Shown: positions 35,826 through 45,125, numbered from the stretch's first letter. The stretch is DNA of 64,000 nucleotides from Pseudarthrobacter psychrotolerans (GCF_009911795.1 NZ_CP047898.1:3162001-3226000); one strand, 5' to 3'. Translations and numbers: made by a program. Notes: generated by a model not told the origin, from the sequence alone.

Positions 35826-36799
35826 CAGTCCTCCTTCCCGCCCACGAGGCGTTTCTGGATCAGGGCGATCAGCAGGACGCCGATCACCAGCACCACGCCC
35901 AGGGCGGCCGCGACGTCGGGGTTCCCCTGCAGGATGCCCCGTTGGTACATGATGAACACCGGGGAGGCCGAAGCCCCGTCCGGGCCGCCGCCGCCGGTCA
36001 GCAGGTACGGCTCGGTGAAGAGGTTCGCGCCGGTGATGGTGGCCAGCAGCGTGACCAGGACGCTGGCGGGCCGGACGCCGGGAACGGTGATATTCCAGAA
36101 CTGGACCCACTTGTTGCCACCGTCCACAGACGCTGATTCATACAGCTCATCGGGGATGTTCTGCAACGCCGCGAGGTACAGCAGGATGAAGAATCCCAGC
36201 TGTTTCCACGTCACGTACAGAGCCACGGTGGGCATTGCCAGCCACGAATTCACCAGCCAGGAAGGGGCCGGGGCCAGGGGCCCCAGCAGCGTGTTCACCA
36301 GCCCGTTTCCCTGGAACAGGAACAGCCAGACACCCACGACGGCGACGCTCGCCGTCACGTACGGGACGTAGTAGCTGAGGCGGAAGAAGGTCTTGAGCCG
36401 GGTCACGCGGTTCAGGGCGTTTGCCAGCAGCAGGGACAGGCCCACCGTGAGCGGGACGTTGATGATGAGGAAAACGCCGATGTTCAGGAAGGAGCGCTGG
36501 ACCGCGGGGTCGGACAGGACGGCGATGTAGTTATCGAACCCTACAAACGGCCGGTCCACCTTGACCCGTGGTGCCGTGAAGAAGAAATCGTGGAAGGAGA
36601 TGTAGACGGCGTAGCCGAGCGGAAACGCCAGGACAGCCAGGACGTAGATGACGTAGGGGGCGCTGAACAGCAGGCCCAGCGGCTGGGGGCCCAGGAAGTT
36701 CTTACGCTTCCTGGGCACCAGCCGCCGGTCCGCCGTTCCACCAGCCGGTGTCCCCGTGACGGGGTTCCCACTAGAAGAGCGGAGTGACATTGGGGTCAC
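35825..36799 (-). CDS. Carbohydrate ABC transporter permease (MalF-type)
   Basis: This 324-residue protein has six transmembrane segments. The EAA-type loop DELYESASVDGGNKWVQFWNITVPGVRP lies near residue 220. The ATG at 36799 is 3 bp from the binding-protein stop; ATG 36790 is an alternative. With the MalG-type partner it forms the transport channel. The ATPase is not encoded here, so a shared MsiK-like ATPase elsewhere is expected. Confidence 0.92.
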   Translation of the reverse strand: MTPMSLRSSSGNPVTGTPAGGTADRRLVPRKRKNFLGPQPLGLLFSAPYVIYVLAVLAFPLGYAVYISFHDFFFTAPRVKVDRPFVGFDNYIAVLSDPAVQRSFLNIGVFLIINVPLTVGLSLLLANALNRVTRLKTFFRLSYYVPYVTASVAVVGVWLFLFQGNGLVNTLLGPLAPAPSWLVNSWLAMPTVALYVTWKQLGFFILLYLAALQNIPDELYESASVDGGNKWVQFWNITVPGVRPASVLVTLLATITGANLFTEPYLLTGGGGPDGASASPVFIMYQRGILQGNPDVAAALGVVLVIGVLLIALIQKRLVGGKED

Positions 36800-36801
36800 C
36801 G

Positions 36802-38103
36802 CTACTTCTGGGCTACCAGTTGGTTGATCTTGTCCGCCGCGTTCTTGAACGAGGTGTCGATGCTTTCGTTCCCGAAGATCACAGCCTTGGCGTAGGCGGT
36901 CCGGAAGGTCTGCCAGACTTCAACCGAGTTGGAGACGTTGGGGACCTCCACGGTCCGCGCAGCCTGCTCGGCGAACCGGGTGTACGCCGGGTTCTTGGCG
37001 AAGTAGTCCGCGTAGACCGTGGGAAGGTCCTTGCGCATGGGCATCTGGCCGGTGTCGGTCAGCAGCTTGCCGTCCTGCTCCTGGCTGGTGGCGAACTTCA
37101 TGACCTCCCAGGCGGTGCCCTGGTTCTTGCAGGCCGAGTACATCGCCACGTTCTTGGCGTCGGAGAAGGTTGAGGTGTCAGCCTTGGCCGCGGCGGCCGG
37201 GACCGGGACTGCGCCCCAGTTCACCTTGCCCTTGTAGGCGGAGATGGCCCACGGACCGGCCAGTGACATGGCGGCCTTGCCCTCCAGGAACGAATCGCCC
37301 TGGTAGACCTCCTTGGAGGCGAGGTTCTCCTTGTACAGAGTCTGGAACATGGCGGCTACCTGCTTGCCCTCCTCGCTGTCGAACGTGGCCTTGCCGTCCT
37401 TCACCAGCGGAGTGCCGTCGGAGTTCGCAGCGTAGAAGGAGTAGAAGTCGAACCAGGACTGGAAGAAGTCACTGGCCGGAGATGGCCAGATGGCGTTGGT
37501 TGCAGCGCCTGAAGACACCAGGGTCCGGGCAGTGTCCAGCACTTCCTGGTGGGTCCCCAGCTTCGGGTTTTCCGGATCCAGCCCCGCCTTGGCAAACATG
37601 TCCTTGTTGTAGAACAGGACTACGGGATTGGACTTCCACGGCAGCTGGTACATCTTGCCGTCCGCGGACTTGTACTGGTCAGCCAGGTCGCCGGTGCGGT
37701 CCTTGATGTACTGGAGCCCGTCCGGGAATTCATCCAGGGCCACCAGACCGCCCTGCTTCTGGAACTGGGGAACGGCCACAGGCGCGGTGTTGAAGACCAG
37801 GCAGGGTGCGTTGCCGGCGGTGATGGCGGCGCCGATCACCTCTTCGGAGCTCTTGCCGGCAGGGATCTCCTGAGCATCGATCTTCTCGTCCGGGTGCGCG
37901 GAGTTCCAGGATTCCACCATGGCTTTGCCCCACTTAACCTCGAACTCGTTGTTTGAGTACCAGATCTTGATGGGGCCCTTGGCGGACGTGGCGGATCCGC
38001 CGTCGCCGCCCCCTCCGCTGCCGCCGCAGGCAGCCAGGCCCGCCCCCATTACGGTCAGGGCGGCTACTGACAATATTCGCGTGGCTTTGGTAAAGCGCTT
38101 CAT
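36802..38103 (-). CDS. Extracellular sugar-binding lipoprotein of ABC transporter
   Basis: This 433-residue family-1 solute-binding protein has a lipobox at LAAC (Cys about residue 26) followed by a Gly-rich linker. Regions IKIWYSNNEFEVKWGKAMVE and YQLPWKSNPVVLFYNKDMFAKAGLD are typical of sugar binders. It is the first transport gene after lacI, 35 bp downstream of that gene's stop. A mannose-containing oligosaccharide is suggested by the GH130 gene. Confidence 0.93.
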   Translation of the reverse strand: MKRFTKATRILSVAALTVMGAGLAACGGSGGGGDGGSATSAKGPIKIWYSNNEFEVKWGKAMVESWNSAHPDEKIDAQEIPAGKSSEEVIGAAITAGNAPCLVFNTAPVAVPQFQKQGGLVALDEFPDGLQYIKDRTGDLADQYKSADGKMYQLPWKSNPVVLFYNKDMFAKAGLDPENPKLGTHQEVLDTARTLVSSGAATNAIWPSPASDFFQSWFDFYSFYAANSDGTPLVKDGKATFDSEEGKQVAAMFQTLYKENLASKEVYQGDSFLEGKAAMSLAGPWAISAYKGKVNWGAVPVPAAAAKADTSTFSDAKNVAMYSACKNQGTAWEVMKFATSQEQDGKLLTDTGQMPMRKDLPTVYADYFAKNPAYTRFAEQAARTVEVPNVSNSVEVWQTFRTAYAKAVIFGNESIDTSFKNAADKINQLVAQK

Positions 38104-38138
38104 TGCGACTCCTTGGTACTGGTCCCGGTGGGGACCGG

Positions 38139-39227
38139 CTACGGGTTGGTGTGCTTTTTTGCTTGCTTTGGGGCTGGCTTGTTGGCGTGCTTGTTTGCTG
38201 GCTTGGTGGTTGCGGATGGGGCGGGGCCGGTGGAGGCGCGGACCAGCAGGGAAGGTGCCTGCAGCTCCGTATCCTGGCCGGAGTGCGTGCCGTTGAGCTG
38301 GTCCAGGAGGGCCTGCGCAGCAACTCTGCCCCAGCGCATAGGGTCAGTGGCGATAGTGGTGAGGGGCGGGTTGAGGTACTGGGTGAACTCGGCATTGTCG
38401 TAACCGGTGATGGACAGATCACCCGGAACGCTCAGGCCCTGGGACTGGGCGAAGGACTGGCCGGACGTCGCCATCAGGTCGTTCGCATAGACAATCGCGG
38501 TGGGGCGGTCCGGCCGGCGGAGCAGGTCCGCGGTGGCGGCCACTCCCCCGGGCGCCGTGAAATCCGCTTCCGCGAACAGATCCGCTGCGAGGCCGGCGGC
38601 GGCCATGGCCGCTTCCCAGGCCTGGCGGCGGCTGCGACCGTGGATATATTCCTGGGCGCCACCCACATGGCCGATCCGGACGTGCCCCAGGGCGAGCAGA
38701 TGTTCGACGGCGGCCGTGATGCCGTCCGTGTCGTCCATGGACACCGCCGGGAAGGGTGAGTCCGAATCCGGCCTGTTGAGCGTCACGGCCGGCAGCTTGA
38801 GCTCGCGCAGCAGGCCGATCCGGGAATCGTTGTGCCGCACATCGGTCAGGATCACGCCGTCCACGCGGCCGCCGTCGGCCAGCTTGCGGTAGGCCCGCTC
38901 CTCGGCGCCGGGGGCAGTGGCAACGCTCAGGACCAGGGTGTAATCGTGCTCGGCGAGCGTGGTTTCGATGCCCGCAATGAACGCCGGGAAGAACGGGTCC
39001 GTGCCGAGGAGCTTCGGGTCGCGGGCCACCACCAGGCCCAAGGCGTACGCCTTCGCGGAGGACAGGCCCTTGGCGCGGAGACTCGGCTTCCAGCCAAGCT
39101 CTTTGGCGACCTGCAGGATCCGGCCCCGGGTGGCATCGCTGACGCCGGGCTGGCCGTTGAGCGCATAAGAGACAGCACCTTTGCTGACGCCGGCCGCGTG
39201 GGCGACGTCGCTGATGGTTACTGCCAT
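38139..39227 (-). CDS. LacI family repressor of the GH130/ABC sugar operon, with Lys-rich tail
   Basis: This 362-residue repressor has an HTH at residues 2-25 (TISDVAHAAGVSKGAVSYALNG) and a hinge helix near residue 50. The sugar-binding core runs to about residue 335. An unusual tail of ~22 residues rich in Lys, Asn, Ala and Pro follows, encoded by imperfect TTGCTTG-like repeats at 38150-38215. It is the first gene of the operon and probably controls itself and the genes to 33804 through two CCGG-centred operators at 39270-39306. Confidence 0.92.
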   Translation of the reverse strand: MAVTISDVAHAAGVSKGAVSYALNGQPGVSDATRGRILQVAKELGWKPSLRAKGLSSAKAYALGLVVARDPKLLGTDPFFPAFIAGIETTLAEHDYTLVLSVATAPGAEERAYRKLADGGRVDGVILTDVRHNDSRIGLLRELKLPAVTLNRPDSDSPFPAVSMDDTDGITAAVEHLLALGHVRIGHVGGAQEYIHGRSRRQAWEAAMAAAGLAADLFAEADFTAPGGVAATADLLRRPDRPTAIVYANDLMATSGQSFAQSQGLSVPGDLSITGYDNAEFTQYLNPPLTTIATDPMRWGRVAAQALLDQLNGTHSGQDTELQAPSLLVRASTGPAPSATTKPANKHANKPAPKQAKKHTNP

Positions 39228-39269
39228 GGTGTGGGGCCCTTTAGGTTTCGGGTCCCGTGACTCACGCCA

Positions 39270-39320
39270 CTGAACCGGTTCAGTAGACTCTACTTAACCG
39301 GTTCAGCTGGGGGATGTCAA
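39270..39320 (-). promoter_or_regulatory. Operon promoter with two LacI operators
   Basis: On the minus strand TTGACA (39320-39315) is followed by a 17-bp spacer and TTAAGT (39297-39292). Two LacI-type palindromes overlap it: CTGAACCGGTTAAG (39306-39293) in spacer and -10, and the perfect CTGAACCGGTTCAG (39283-39270) just downstream, centres 23 bp apart. Binding would block RNA polymerase. Confidence 0.88.
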
Positions 39321-39351
39321 GGACACCGTGCCGCCGGCGCCCCTGATCCCG

Positions 39352-39448
39352 TCACGCAGTGCACGCTTTTGGACCACGACGGCGGCGCCCGCCGCGTGAT
39401 TCCGGGGGACCCCGCCGTCGGGCTTTCCAAAGGGTGCTGGGCGTGGCG
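39352..39448. repeat. Long palindromic element, family 2, copy B
   Basis: The left arm TCACGCAGTGCACGCTTTTGG pairs imperfectly with the right arm CTTTCCAAAGGGTGCTGGGCGTGG; inner GC-rich arms include CGACGGCGGCG and CCGCCGTCG. It shares CTTTCCAAA with copy A (33683-33781). It stands between the lacI promoter and the end of the monooxygenase gene at 39511, so copies A and B bracket the whole sugar operon. Confidence 0.7.
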
Positions 39449-39510
39449 CGGGCGCGATCCCGCTTGGCGTGACGCGGGTGAGAATCCCGCTCGGTTGAGG
39501 CTGCTCGGGA

Positions 39511-40500
39511 CTAGACCCGGGCCAGCCCGGCAACCTCTGCCAGCAGCTCCACGGAGCGGATCCTGGCCTCGGCGCCGGTGTTCTGGTGCGCCACGATGAG
39601 TTCGTCGGCGTCGGAGTGCTTGGCGAACCCGTCCAGGTAGTCGAGCACCACGTCCGGGGTGCCGATGGCCGAGTACGTCATCATCTGCGAGACGTGCTGG
39701 CCCTGCGGGGAGTCCAGGATCATGTCGGCTTCATCGTCCGAGAACTCGCGCCCGCCGCCGAAGAACAGCGAGACGCGGGCGCGCAGCGTCGCCCGGAAAG
39801 CCGCCTGCGCTTTGGCAGCGGTATCGGCGGCAACCACGTTGACGCCGGCGATCACGTGTGGGGCATCGAGCTGTGCCGACGGCTTGAATTCGCTGCGGTA
39901 GAGCGCCACGGCATCCTGCAGGGCGTTGGGGGCGAAGTGCGAGGCGAAGGCGTACGGCAGGCCCAGTTGGGCCGCGAGGCGGGCGCCGAACAGCGATGAA
40001 CCCAGGATGTACAGCGGCACGTTGGTGCCTTTGCCGGGGGTGGCCTCCACGCCCTGGACCCGGGTGGGACCGGTGAGGTAGCCCTGCAGTTCCAGGACAT
40101 CCTGCGGGAAAGTGTCCGCGGACATCGGGTCCCGGCGCAGCGCGCGCATGGTGTTCTGGTCGCTGCCGGGGGCGCGGCCCAGGCCAAGGTCAATCCGGCC
40201 CGGGTGCAGCGTCTCCAGGGTGCCGAACTGCTCGGCGATGGTCAGCGGCGAGTGGTTGGGCAGCATAACGCCGCCGGCGCCGAGCCTGATGGTGTTGGTG
40301 TGGGCGGCCACGTGGGCGATCAGCACGCTGGTGGCCGACGACGCGATGGCCGACATGTTGTGGTGCTCGGCGTACCAGATCCGCCGGTAGCCAAGCTCCT
40401 CGGCCCGCTGTGCCATGGCCACGCTGCCCGCGAAACTCTCCGCCGCCGTCTGGCCTTTGCCGATGGTTGCCAGGTCAAGGATGGAGAGGGGAAGCGTCAC
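39511..40500 (-). CDS. LLM-class flavin-dependent oxidoreductase
   Basis: This 329-residue luciferase-like TIM-barrel enzyme uses reduced flavin. Motifs are [29 protein letters not shown] and [16 protein letters not shown], both typical of the YhbW/alkanal-monooxygenase-like group. The substrate is unknown. It is the leftmost of four LLM genes in this region but is separated from the others by divergent genes, so it may be independent. Confidence 0.88.
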   Translation of the reverse strand: MTLPLSILDLATIGKGQTAAESFAGSVAMAQRAEELGYRRIWYAEHHNMSAIASSATSVLIAHVAAHTNTIRLGAGGVMLPNHSPLTIAEQFGTLETLHPGRIDLGLGRAPGSDQNTMRALRRDPMSADTFPQDVLELQGYLTGPTRVQGVEATPGKGTNVPLYILGSSLFGARLAAQLGLPYAFASHFAPNALQDAVALYRSEFKPSAQLDAPHVIAGVNVVAADTAAKAQAAFRATLRARVSLFFGGGREFSDDEADMILDSPQGQHVSQMMTYSAIGTPDVVLDYLDGFAKHSDADELIVAHQNTGAEARIRSVELLAEVAGLARV

Positions 40501-40774
40501 GTCGGTGCCGGCCTTTCAATGCGTTGCGTAGGGTGGCCGGCCGGGTCGCGGCGGGCACACTGTGGATAACGACGGCGGCGCCCGGGTTATTTCTGCGGCC
40601 TGCGGTGGGGTGGCCCACAGTCCCGTTTGTGACCGCCGCGGTCGCCCGGTGAACTGCCGTTACTCCCGGTATCGCACCATTTCGGCTGCCTTTGATCCCG
40701 CACCAGCGCTCCCGGATAGTTGCTGCCAAGAACACCATTCCGTTCCGAAATTCAGCAACTTGCAAGGGGAAATC

Positions 40775-41758
40775 ATGGCGAAAATCAAGACAAGGCAGGC
40801 TGCCGGAGCAGCACTCGCAGCAGTCACCCTGCTGGCGCTGGCCGCCTGCTCGGACCCGGGCGCGACGGCGGCGACAGCACCGTCGTCGGGCTCTACGGCG
40901 AGCACGGCAGGCAAGACGTTCAACCTGGCCCCGGAGCAGAACCGCGTCAAGGTGACCGTGGATGCGAAAGCTGCCGCCCTGGTCCCGGAGGCCATCAAAG
41001 CGGACGGCAAACTGACCGTGGTCACCACCGGCGGCACAGCCCCGCTGAGCCTGTTCGCCACCGACAACAAAACGCTGATCGGCAGCGAAGTGGACATCGC
41101 GTATGCGGTGGGTGAGACCCTGGGACTGACCGTGGAGGTGCTGCCCGTGGCCTGGGCCGACTGGCCGCTGGGTGTTGAATCCGGCAAGTACGAGGCAGTG
41201 CTCTCCAACGTCACCGTCACCGAGGCCCGCAAGGAGAAGTTCGACTTCGCCAGCTACCGCAACGACCTCCTGGGCTTCTACGCCAAGACCGATTCCACCA
41301 TCGGCGACATCAAGGAAGCCAAGGATGTTGCCGGCAAGCGCATCATCGTCGGCTCGGGCACCAACCAGGAAGCGATCCTGGTGCGCTGGGACGAAGAGAA
41401 CAAGGCCAAGGGCCTCGCGCCGGTTGAGTTCCAGTACTACGACGACGACTCCGCCTCCACGCTGGCACTCCAGTCCGGCCGGGCGGACCTGACGTTCGGG
41501 CCCAACGCCGGGGCGGCATACAAGGCCGCCAAGGACGGCAAGACCAAGGAAGTGGGCACGCTCAACGGCGGCTGGCCGCTGACCGCCGAAATCGCCTTCA
41601 CCACACAGAAGGGCAACGGCCTGGCCGTTGCTGCGCAGGCTGCCCTTAACCAGCTGATCGGGAATGGCAGCTACGCCAAGATCCTGGACCGCTGGGGACT
41701 GTCGTCGGAGGCCATCAAGACCTCCGAACTGAACCCGCCAGGCCTGCCCAAGAAGTAG
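40775..41758 (+). CDS. Amino-acid-type ABC transporter substrate-binding lipoprotein (family 3)
   Basis: This 327-residue lipoprotein has a lipobox at LALAAC. The family-3 signature TLIGSEVDIAYAVGETLGLTVEVLPVAWADWPLGVESGKYEAV is clear. It is a paralogue of the binding protein at 46316-47332: both start with ACSDPGA and share ENWPL/ADWPL and GSGTNQE segments. No transporter genes adjoin it, so it probably feeds the permease and ATPase at 47344-49237. Confidence 0.92.
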   Translation: MAKIKTRQAAGAALAAVTLLALAACSDPGATAATAPSSGSTASTAGKTFNLAPEQNRVKVTVDAKAAALVPEAIKADGKLTVVTTGGTAPLSLFATDNKTLIGSEVDIAYAVGETLGLTVEVLPVAWADWPLGVESGKYEAVLSNVTVTEARKEKFDFASYRNDLLGFYAKTDSTIGDIKEAKDVAGKRIIVGSGTNQEAILVRWDEENKAKGLAPVEFQYYDDDSASTLALQSGRADLTFGPNAGAAYKAAKDGKTKEVGTLNGGWPLTAEIAFTTQKGNGLAVAAQAALNQLIGNGSYAKILDRWGLSSEAIKTSELNPPGLPKK

Positions 41759-41772
41759 GGCCCGCCGCTGGC

Positions 41773-41836
41773 GCATCGATTGCTCCGTATCTGCCCTTCT
41801 GAGCCTTGAAAACGGCCGATACGGAGCAATCGATGC
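41773..41836. repeat. Palindromic repeat, family 3, copy 1
   Basis: Perfect 18-bp arms GCATCGATTGCTCCGTAT and ATACGGAGCAATCGATGC stand around a 28-base loop. It lies between the binding-protein stop and the GNAT start. A second copy is at 42302-42366. Confidence 0.92.
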
Positions 41837-41856
41837 ATTGTGGGTTAAATGGACAC

Positions 41857-42369
41857 GTGACTGCCGAATTCTCACTCCGCCCCAGCCTGCCGACTGACGC
41901 CGCGTGGATCGCGGAGCTGCGCGCGGTGGTGATGCGTCCGGACCTGGAGCGGCTGGGCCGGTTCGACCCGGTCCGCGTACGCCGGCGCTTCCTGGACAGC
42001 TTCTGCCCGGAACTCACCCAGGTTATTGAGGTGGATGGCAGGAGCGCGGGTTCCATCACGGTCCGTCCGGAACCGGACGCCGTGTGGATTGAACACTTCT
42101 ACCTCGAGCCGGCCTTCCACGGCCAGGGCCTCGGCGGCAGCGTGCTGCGCGAGGTCATGGCAGCCTGTGTGGACCAACGGCCATTCCGCCTGAACGTCCT
42201 CCAAGGCAGTGCGGCCCGGCGGCTGTATGAACGCCACGGTTTTGCCGTGGAATCGGAGGACCCTGTGGACATCATTATGGCGGCGAAAAGCCAGGCAACC
42301 GGCAATCGATTGCTCCGCAAGCGCCCTTATGAGGGGTCAAAAGGGCGGCTACGGAGCAATCGATGCTAG
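41857..42369 (+). CDS. GNAT family N-acetyltransferase with repeat-encoded C-terminus
   Basis: This 170-residue acetyltransferase has acceptor-side strands followed by the acetyl-CoA motif LEPAFHGQGLGGSVLREVM and ARRLYERHGFAVE. GTG 41857 is preferred; ATG 41833 would start inside the palindrome. The last ~20 residues (NRLLRKRPYEGSKGRLRSNRC) are encoded by the second palindromic repeat and do not belong to the fold. The neighbours suggest acetylation of a small amine or thioether amino acid, as in the Bacillus yxe/snaB pathway. Confidence 0.82.
   Translation: MTAEFSLRPSLPTDAAWIAELRAVVMRPDLERLGRFDPVRVRRRFLDSFCPELTQVIEVDGRSAGSITVRPEPDAVWIEHFYLEPAFHGQGLGGSVLREVMAACVDQRPFRLNVLQGSAARRLYERHGFAVESEDPVDIIMAAKSQATGNRLLRKRPYEGSKGRLRSNRC
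42302..42366. repeat. Palindromic repeat, family 3, copy 2
   Basis: The outer arms ATCGATTGCTCCG and CGGAGCAATCGAT are perfect and shared with copy 1; inner arms GCGCCCTT and AAGGGC extend the stem. It overlaps the 3' end of the GNAT gene on the plus strand and abuts the stop of a small minus-strand reading frame at 42366. Confidence 0.9.
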
Positions 42370-42470
42370 AGCAGCTGCTCCCAGACCGTCAGCTGCAGGC
42401 GGACCAGCGCCACGCCGTCGTGCTCCTCGACTGAGGTGCCCTCTGAGAGCGAGCCGTCCCGGTCACGCAT
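42366..42470 (-). CDS. Possible 34-aa protein or gene remnant
   Basis: An open frame from ATG 42470 overlaps the end of the NtaA-type gene by 8 bp and ends at TAG 42366, the edge of the palindromic repeat. The product is acidic at the start and ends LVRLQLTVWEQLL, like the last strand and helix of a larger protein. It may be the tail of a gene truncated when the repeat arrived. No family is recognised. Confidence 0.3.
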   Translation of the reverse strand: MRDRDGSLSEGTSVEEHDGVALVRLQLTVWEQLL

Positions 42471-43883
42471 GCCCGGCCCCGGCCCCTACATTGCCGGTAA
42501 CCCCTGCGTCGGAGCGGACAGGTGTAGCGAGTCCCAGGTTTTCCCGCAGCGTTGTTCCCGCGTACTCGGTGGGGTAGATGCCGCGTTCCTGGAGTTCCGG
42601 GACGAGGTGGTTGACGATGTCGTCCAGGCCGGCGGGAACCAGCCACGGTGAAATGTTGAACCCGTCCACGGCGCCGGTGCGGGCATAGTCCACCAGCCGG
42701 TCTGCCACCTCGGTGTAGGAACCGTTGAAGGTGGCATCCACGCGGCTGGTCTTGCTGGAGACAAACTGGCGGATGCTGAAGCCCTTCTCCTTGGCTTCGG
42801 CGCGCCACTGGTCGGCCAGCTGGCGTGCCTTGGCGCCGTGGAAGCCGCTCCCGCGGGTCTCGGACGTCTCTTCCACCACAGGATCGATGTCCGGCAGCGG
42901 CCCGTCCGGATCGTAGCTTTGAAGCTCGCGGCCCCAGAACTGTTCCAGGTAGGCGAGGGCCTGCTGCGGACCGATCTGCAGGCTCCGGACCCAGGCTTTT
43001 TTGTCCCTGGCTTCCTGCGGTGTGGCGGCCAGGATGAACTCGCTGGCCGGCATGATCTGCACGTCGTTGGCACCGCGGCCAGCCTTCAACGAACGGGCCA
43101 CAATGTCCCGGCGGAAGTCCAGAGCGGCCTCGAACTTCGGATGGGCGGAGAAAATGACGTCGGCCTGGCGGGCGGCGAAATCCCGGCCGTCCGGTGAATC
43201 TCCGGCCTGGAACAGCACCGGGCGGTACTGGGCGCTGCGGGGCAGCTTCGGCACCACGTCAATGGAATAGTGCTGGCCCTCGTGCCGGACCCGCCGCACT
43301 GATCCCGGCGCAAGCCAGTCCTCGGCGGTCCCGGAGGCGGCGATCGCATCGTCGTCCCAGGCGTCCCAGATCCGCTTCGCCGTATCCACAAATGCCTCGG
43401 CATGGACGTACCGGTCCGCATGGTCCAGGTAGCCGCCGCGCCGGAAGTTGGCGCCGGTCCACGCGTTGTCGGTGGTCACCACGTTCCACGCCGCACGCCC
43501 GCCGGAGAGCAGGTCCAGGGTCGACAGCCGGTGCGCCAGGTCAGCGGGGTCGTTGTAGGTGGTGTTCTGCGTGGCCACGAGCCCGATGTGCGACATGACG
43601 GAGGCGAGCGCCGCCAGCATGGTCTGCGCATCAGGCCGCCCGGCCACATCCAGGGCATGGGGGCGCCCCAGGTGCTCGCGGAGCCGCAGCCCCTCACCGA
43701 GGAAGAATGCGGCGAACAGCCCGCGCTCGGCCGTCTGGGCGATCCGGCGGAACGATTCGAAGTCCGTCTGGGACCCCGATTCCGCGGCTTTCCACACAGT
43801 GCCGGAGTTGACGCCCTGGAAGAACACCCCAGCTGCAGCTGCCCGGACGGCACAAAACCGCCGTCGATTGTTGCTTCAGTCAT
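42463..43883 (-). CDS. NtaA/SnaA/DszA-type FMN-dependent monooxygenase, one apparent frameshift
   Basis: This is a large-subclass LLM monooxygenase of about 473 residues. Signature regions are RLSTLDLLSGGRAAWNVVTTDNAWTGANFRRGG and YRPVLFQAGDSPDGRDFAARQADVIF. The N-terminus is in another frame: one extra C in CCCC (43827-43830) joins MTEATIDGG...QLQLG to VFFQGVNSGTVWKAAESG. This group includes nitrilotriacetate, dibenzothiophene sulfone and N-acetyl-S-(2-succino)cysteine monooxygenases. With the GNAT and ABC genes nearby, a sulfur-containing amino acid derivative is the likeliest substrate, but this is inference. Confidence 0.87.
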
Positions 43884-43892
43884 GGTCTCTCC

Positions 43893-45125
43893 TCAGTTTC
43901 CAGCGGTTGCGCCGGCAGAAGGAACGCCAGCGGAATGGACGACGGCGGCGCCCGCCGATGCGTACCGGCTCACCGGCCGGGACAGGCCCAGCTGTTGGCG
44001 GAAGCTCGCGTCCGGAGCGGTGGCCGCGAGGACCCCGCGGCGGCGCAGTGCCGGCAGGACCAGCTGCGCCAGTTCCTCCAGATCCACGTCCAACACGGCA
44101 GGGTGGAGCCGGATGCCGGCGGCGACGGTGAGCAGTTCGGCGAGCATCTCCGTCAGGTCAGCGGCCGATCCGACGAACCGCGCGCGCGGGCTCTCCCACA
44201 CGGCGTGCCTGTCCAGCTGGGCGAGCCGGGCCGCGGCAGGCTCGCCCCGCGCGTCCAGCACCACGTCCAGTTCGGCGATAAGCGCTGGTTGGCGTCCGGC
44301 CCCAGGGGTGGCGTCCCATGCCAGCGCAGCGGCCGTATCCCGCAGTTCCGCGGCCAGCAGCTCCGGCGTGGGAGCGGAGACCAGGAGCGCATCCACCGCA
44401 CCGGCCGCCACGGCCTCGGCGGCCAGCAGGCCGGCAGGCGCCAGCACCGGCAGCTGCCCCTGCGGCGGCCTGGGAATGATGGAGGGCCCCTTGACCGAAT
44501 AGTCCTGGCCCTCGAAATCGGCGTAGTGGAGTCGCTCCACGTCCAGGTAGCGGCCGGTGGGCACCTCCCGGATCACGGCGTCATCCTCCCAGGTGTCCCA
44601 AAACCGGCGGCCCACCTCGATCGAGGCGGCGGCCTCCCGGGTACGCCGCGGTGCGTCCGCGGGTTCACGTCCGACGGCGGCGGCCTCCGCACCGGATGCG
44701 CTGGCCCTGACGAGCCACCCGGCCCGGCCGCGGGACACGTAGTCCAGGCTGGCCAGCTGGGTGGAGACGTGGAACGGCTCGGTGTAGACGGTGTCCACTT
44801 CCGGTACCAGCGCGATGGAGCGGGTGAGCGGCGCAACGAAGGCTGCCCGCTGCAAGGCGTTGAGCCGGCCCAAACTGTTTTCGGGAGCGCCATGTTCAGA
44901 CGCACCGCTCTCGGAAGCACCGTTGTCCGGTCCCGCGGCATCGCCGAAAGTGGCAGCGTGGAAGCCTGCCGATTCGGCGGCCAGGACCACCCCGCGCAGC
45001 CTGGCCGGATCAAACGCCGAGGCCGGGGCCGGCGTGGATTTCCGCCACGCAGCCGGGTGGCCGCCGTCGCCGTCGAGCTCTATCAGCAGCAGTCCGCGTC
45101 CGGGCTCCACGTCCGCGGCACTCAC
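43893..45125 (-). CDS. Divergent LLM-class monooxygenase
   Basis: This 410-residue protein keeps the LLM outline: TEPFHVSTQLASLDYVSRGRAGWLVR near residue 120 and GRRFWDTWEDDAVIREVPTGRYLD. It lacks many glycine turns of the family and carries Ala/Gly/Ser-rich insertions near residues 65-85. The C-terminal RLHPAVLDVDLEELAQLVLPALRRRG aligns with the usual end. It lies between the NtaA-type gene and DUF1684 and overlaps the latter by 4 bp. It may be a partner subunit. Confidence 0.75.
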   Translation of the reverse strand: MSAADVEPGRGLLLIELDGDGGHPAAWRKSTPAPASAFDPARLRGVVLAAESAGFHAATFGDAAGPDNGASESGASEHGAPENSLGRLNALQRAAFVAPLTRSIALVPEVDTVYTEPFHVSTQLASLDYVSRGRAGWLVRASASGAEAAAVGREPADAPRRTREAAASIEVGRRFWDTWEDDAVIREVPTGRYLDVERLHYADFEGQDYSVKGPSIIPRPPQGQLPVLAPAGLLAAEAVAAGAVDALLVSAPTPELLAAELRDTAAALAWDATPGAGRQPALIAELDVVLDARGEPAAARLAQLDRHAVWESPRARFVGSAADLTEMLAELLTVAAGIRLHPAVLDVDLEELAQLVLPALRRRGVLAATAPDASFRQQLGLSRPVSRYASAGAAVVHSAGVPSAGATAGN

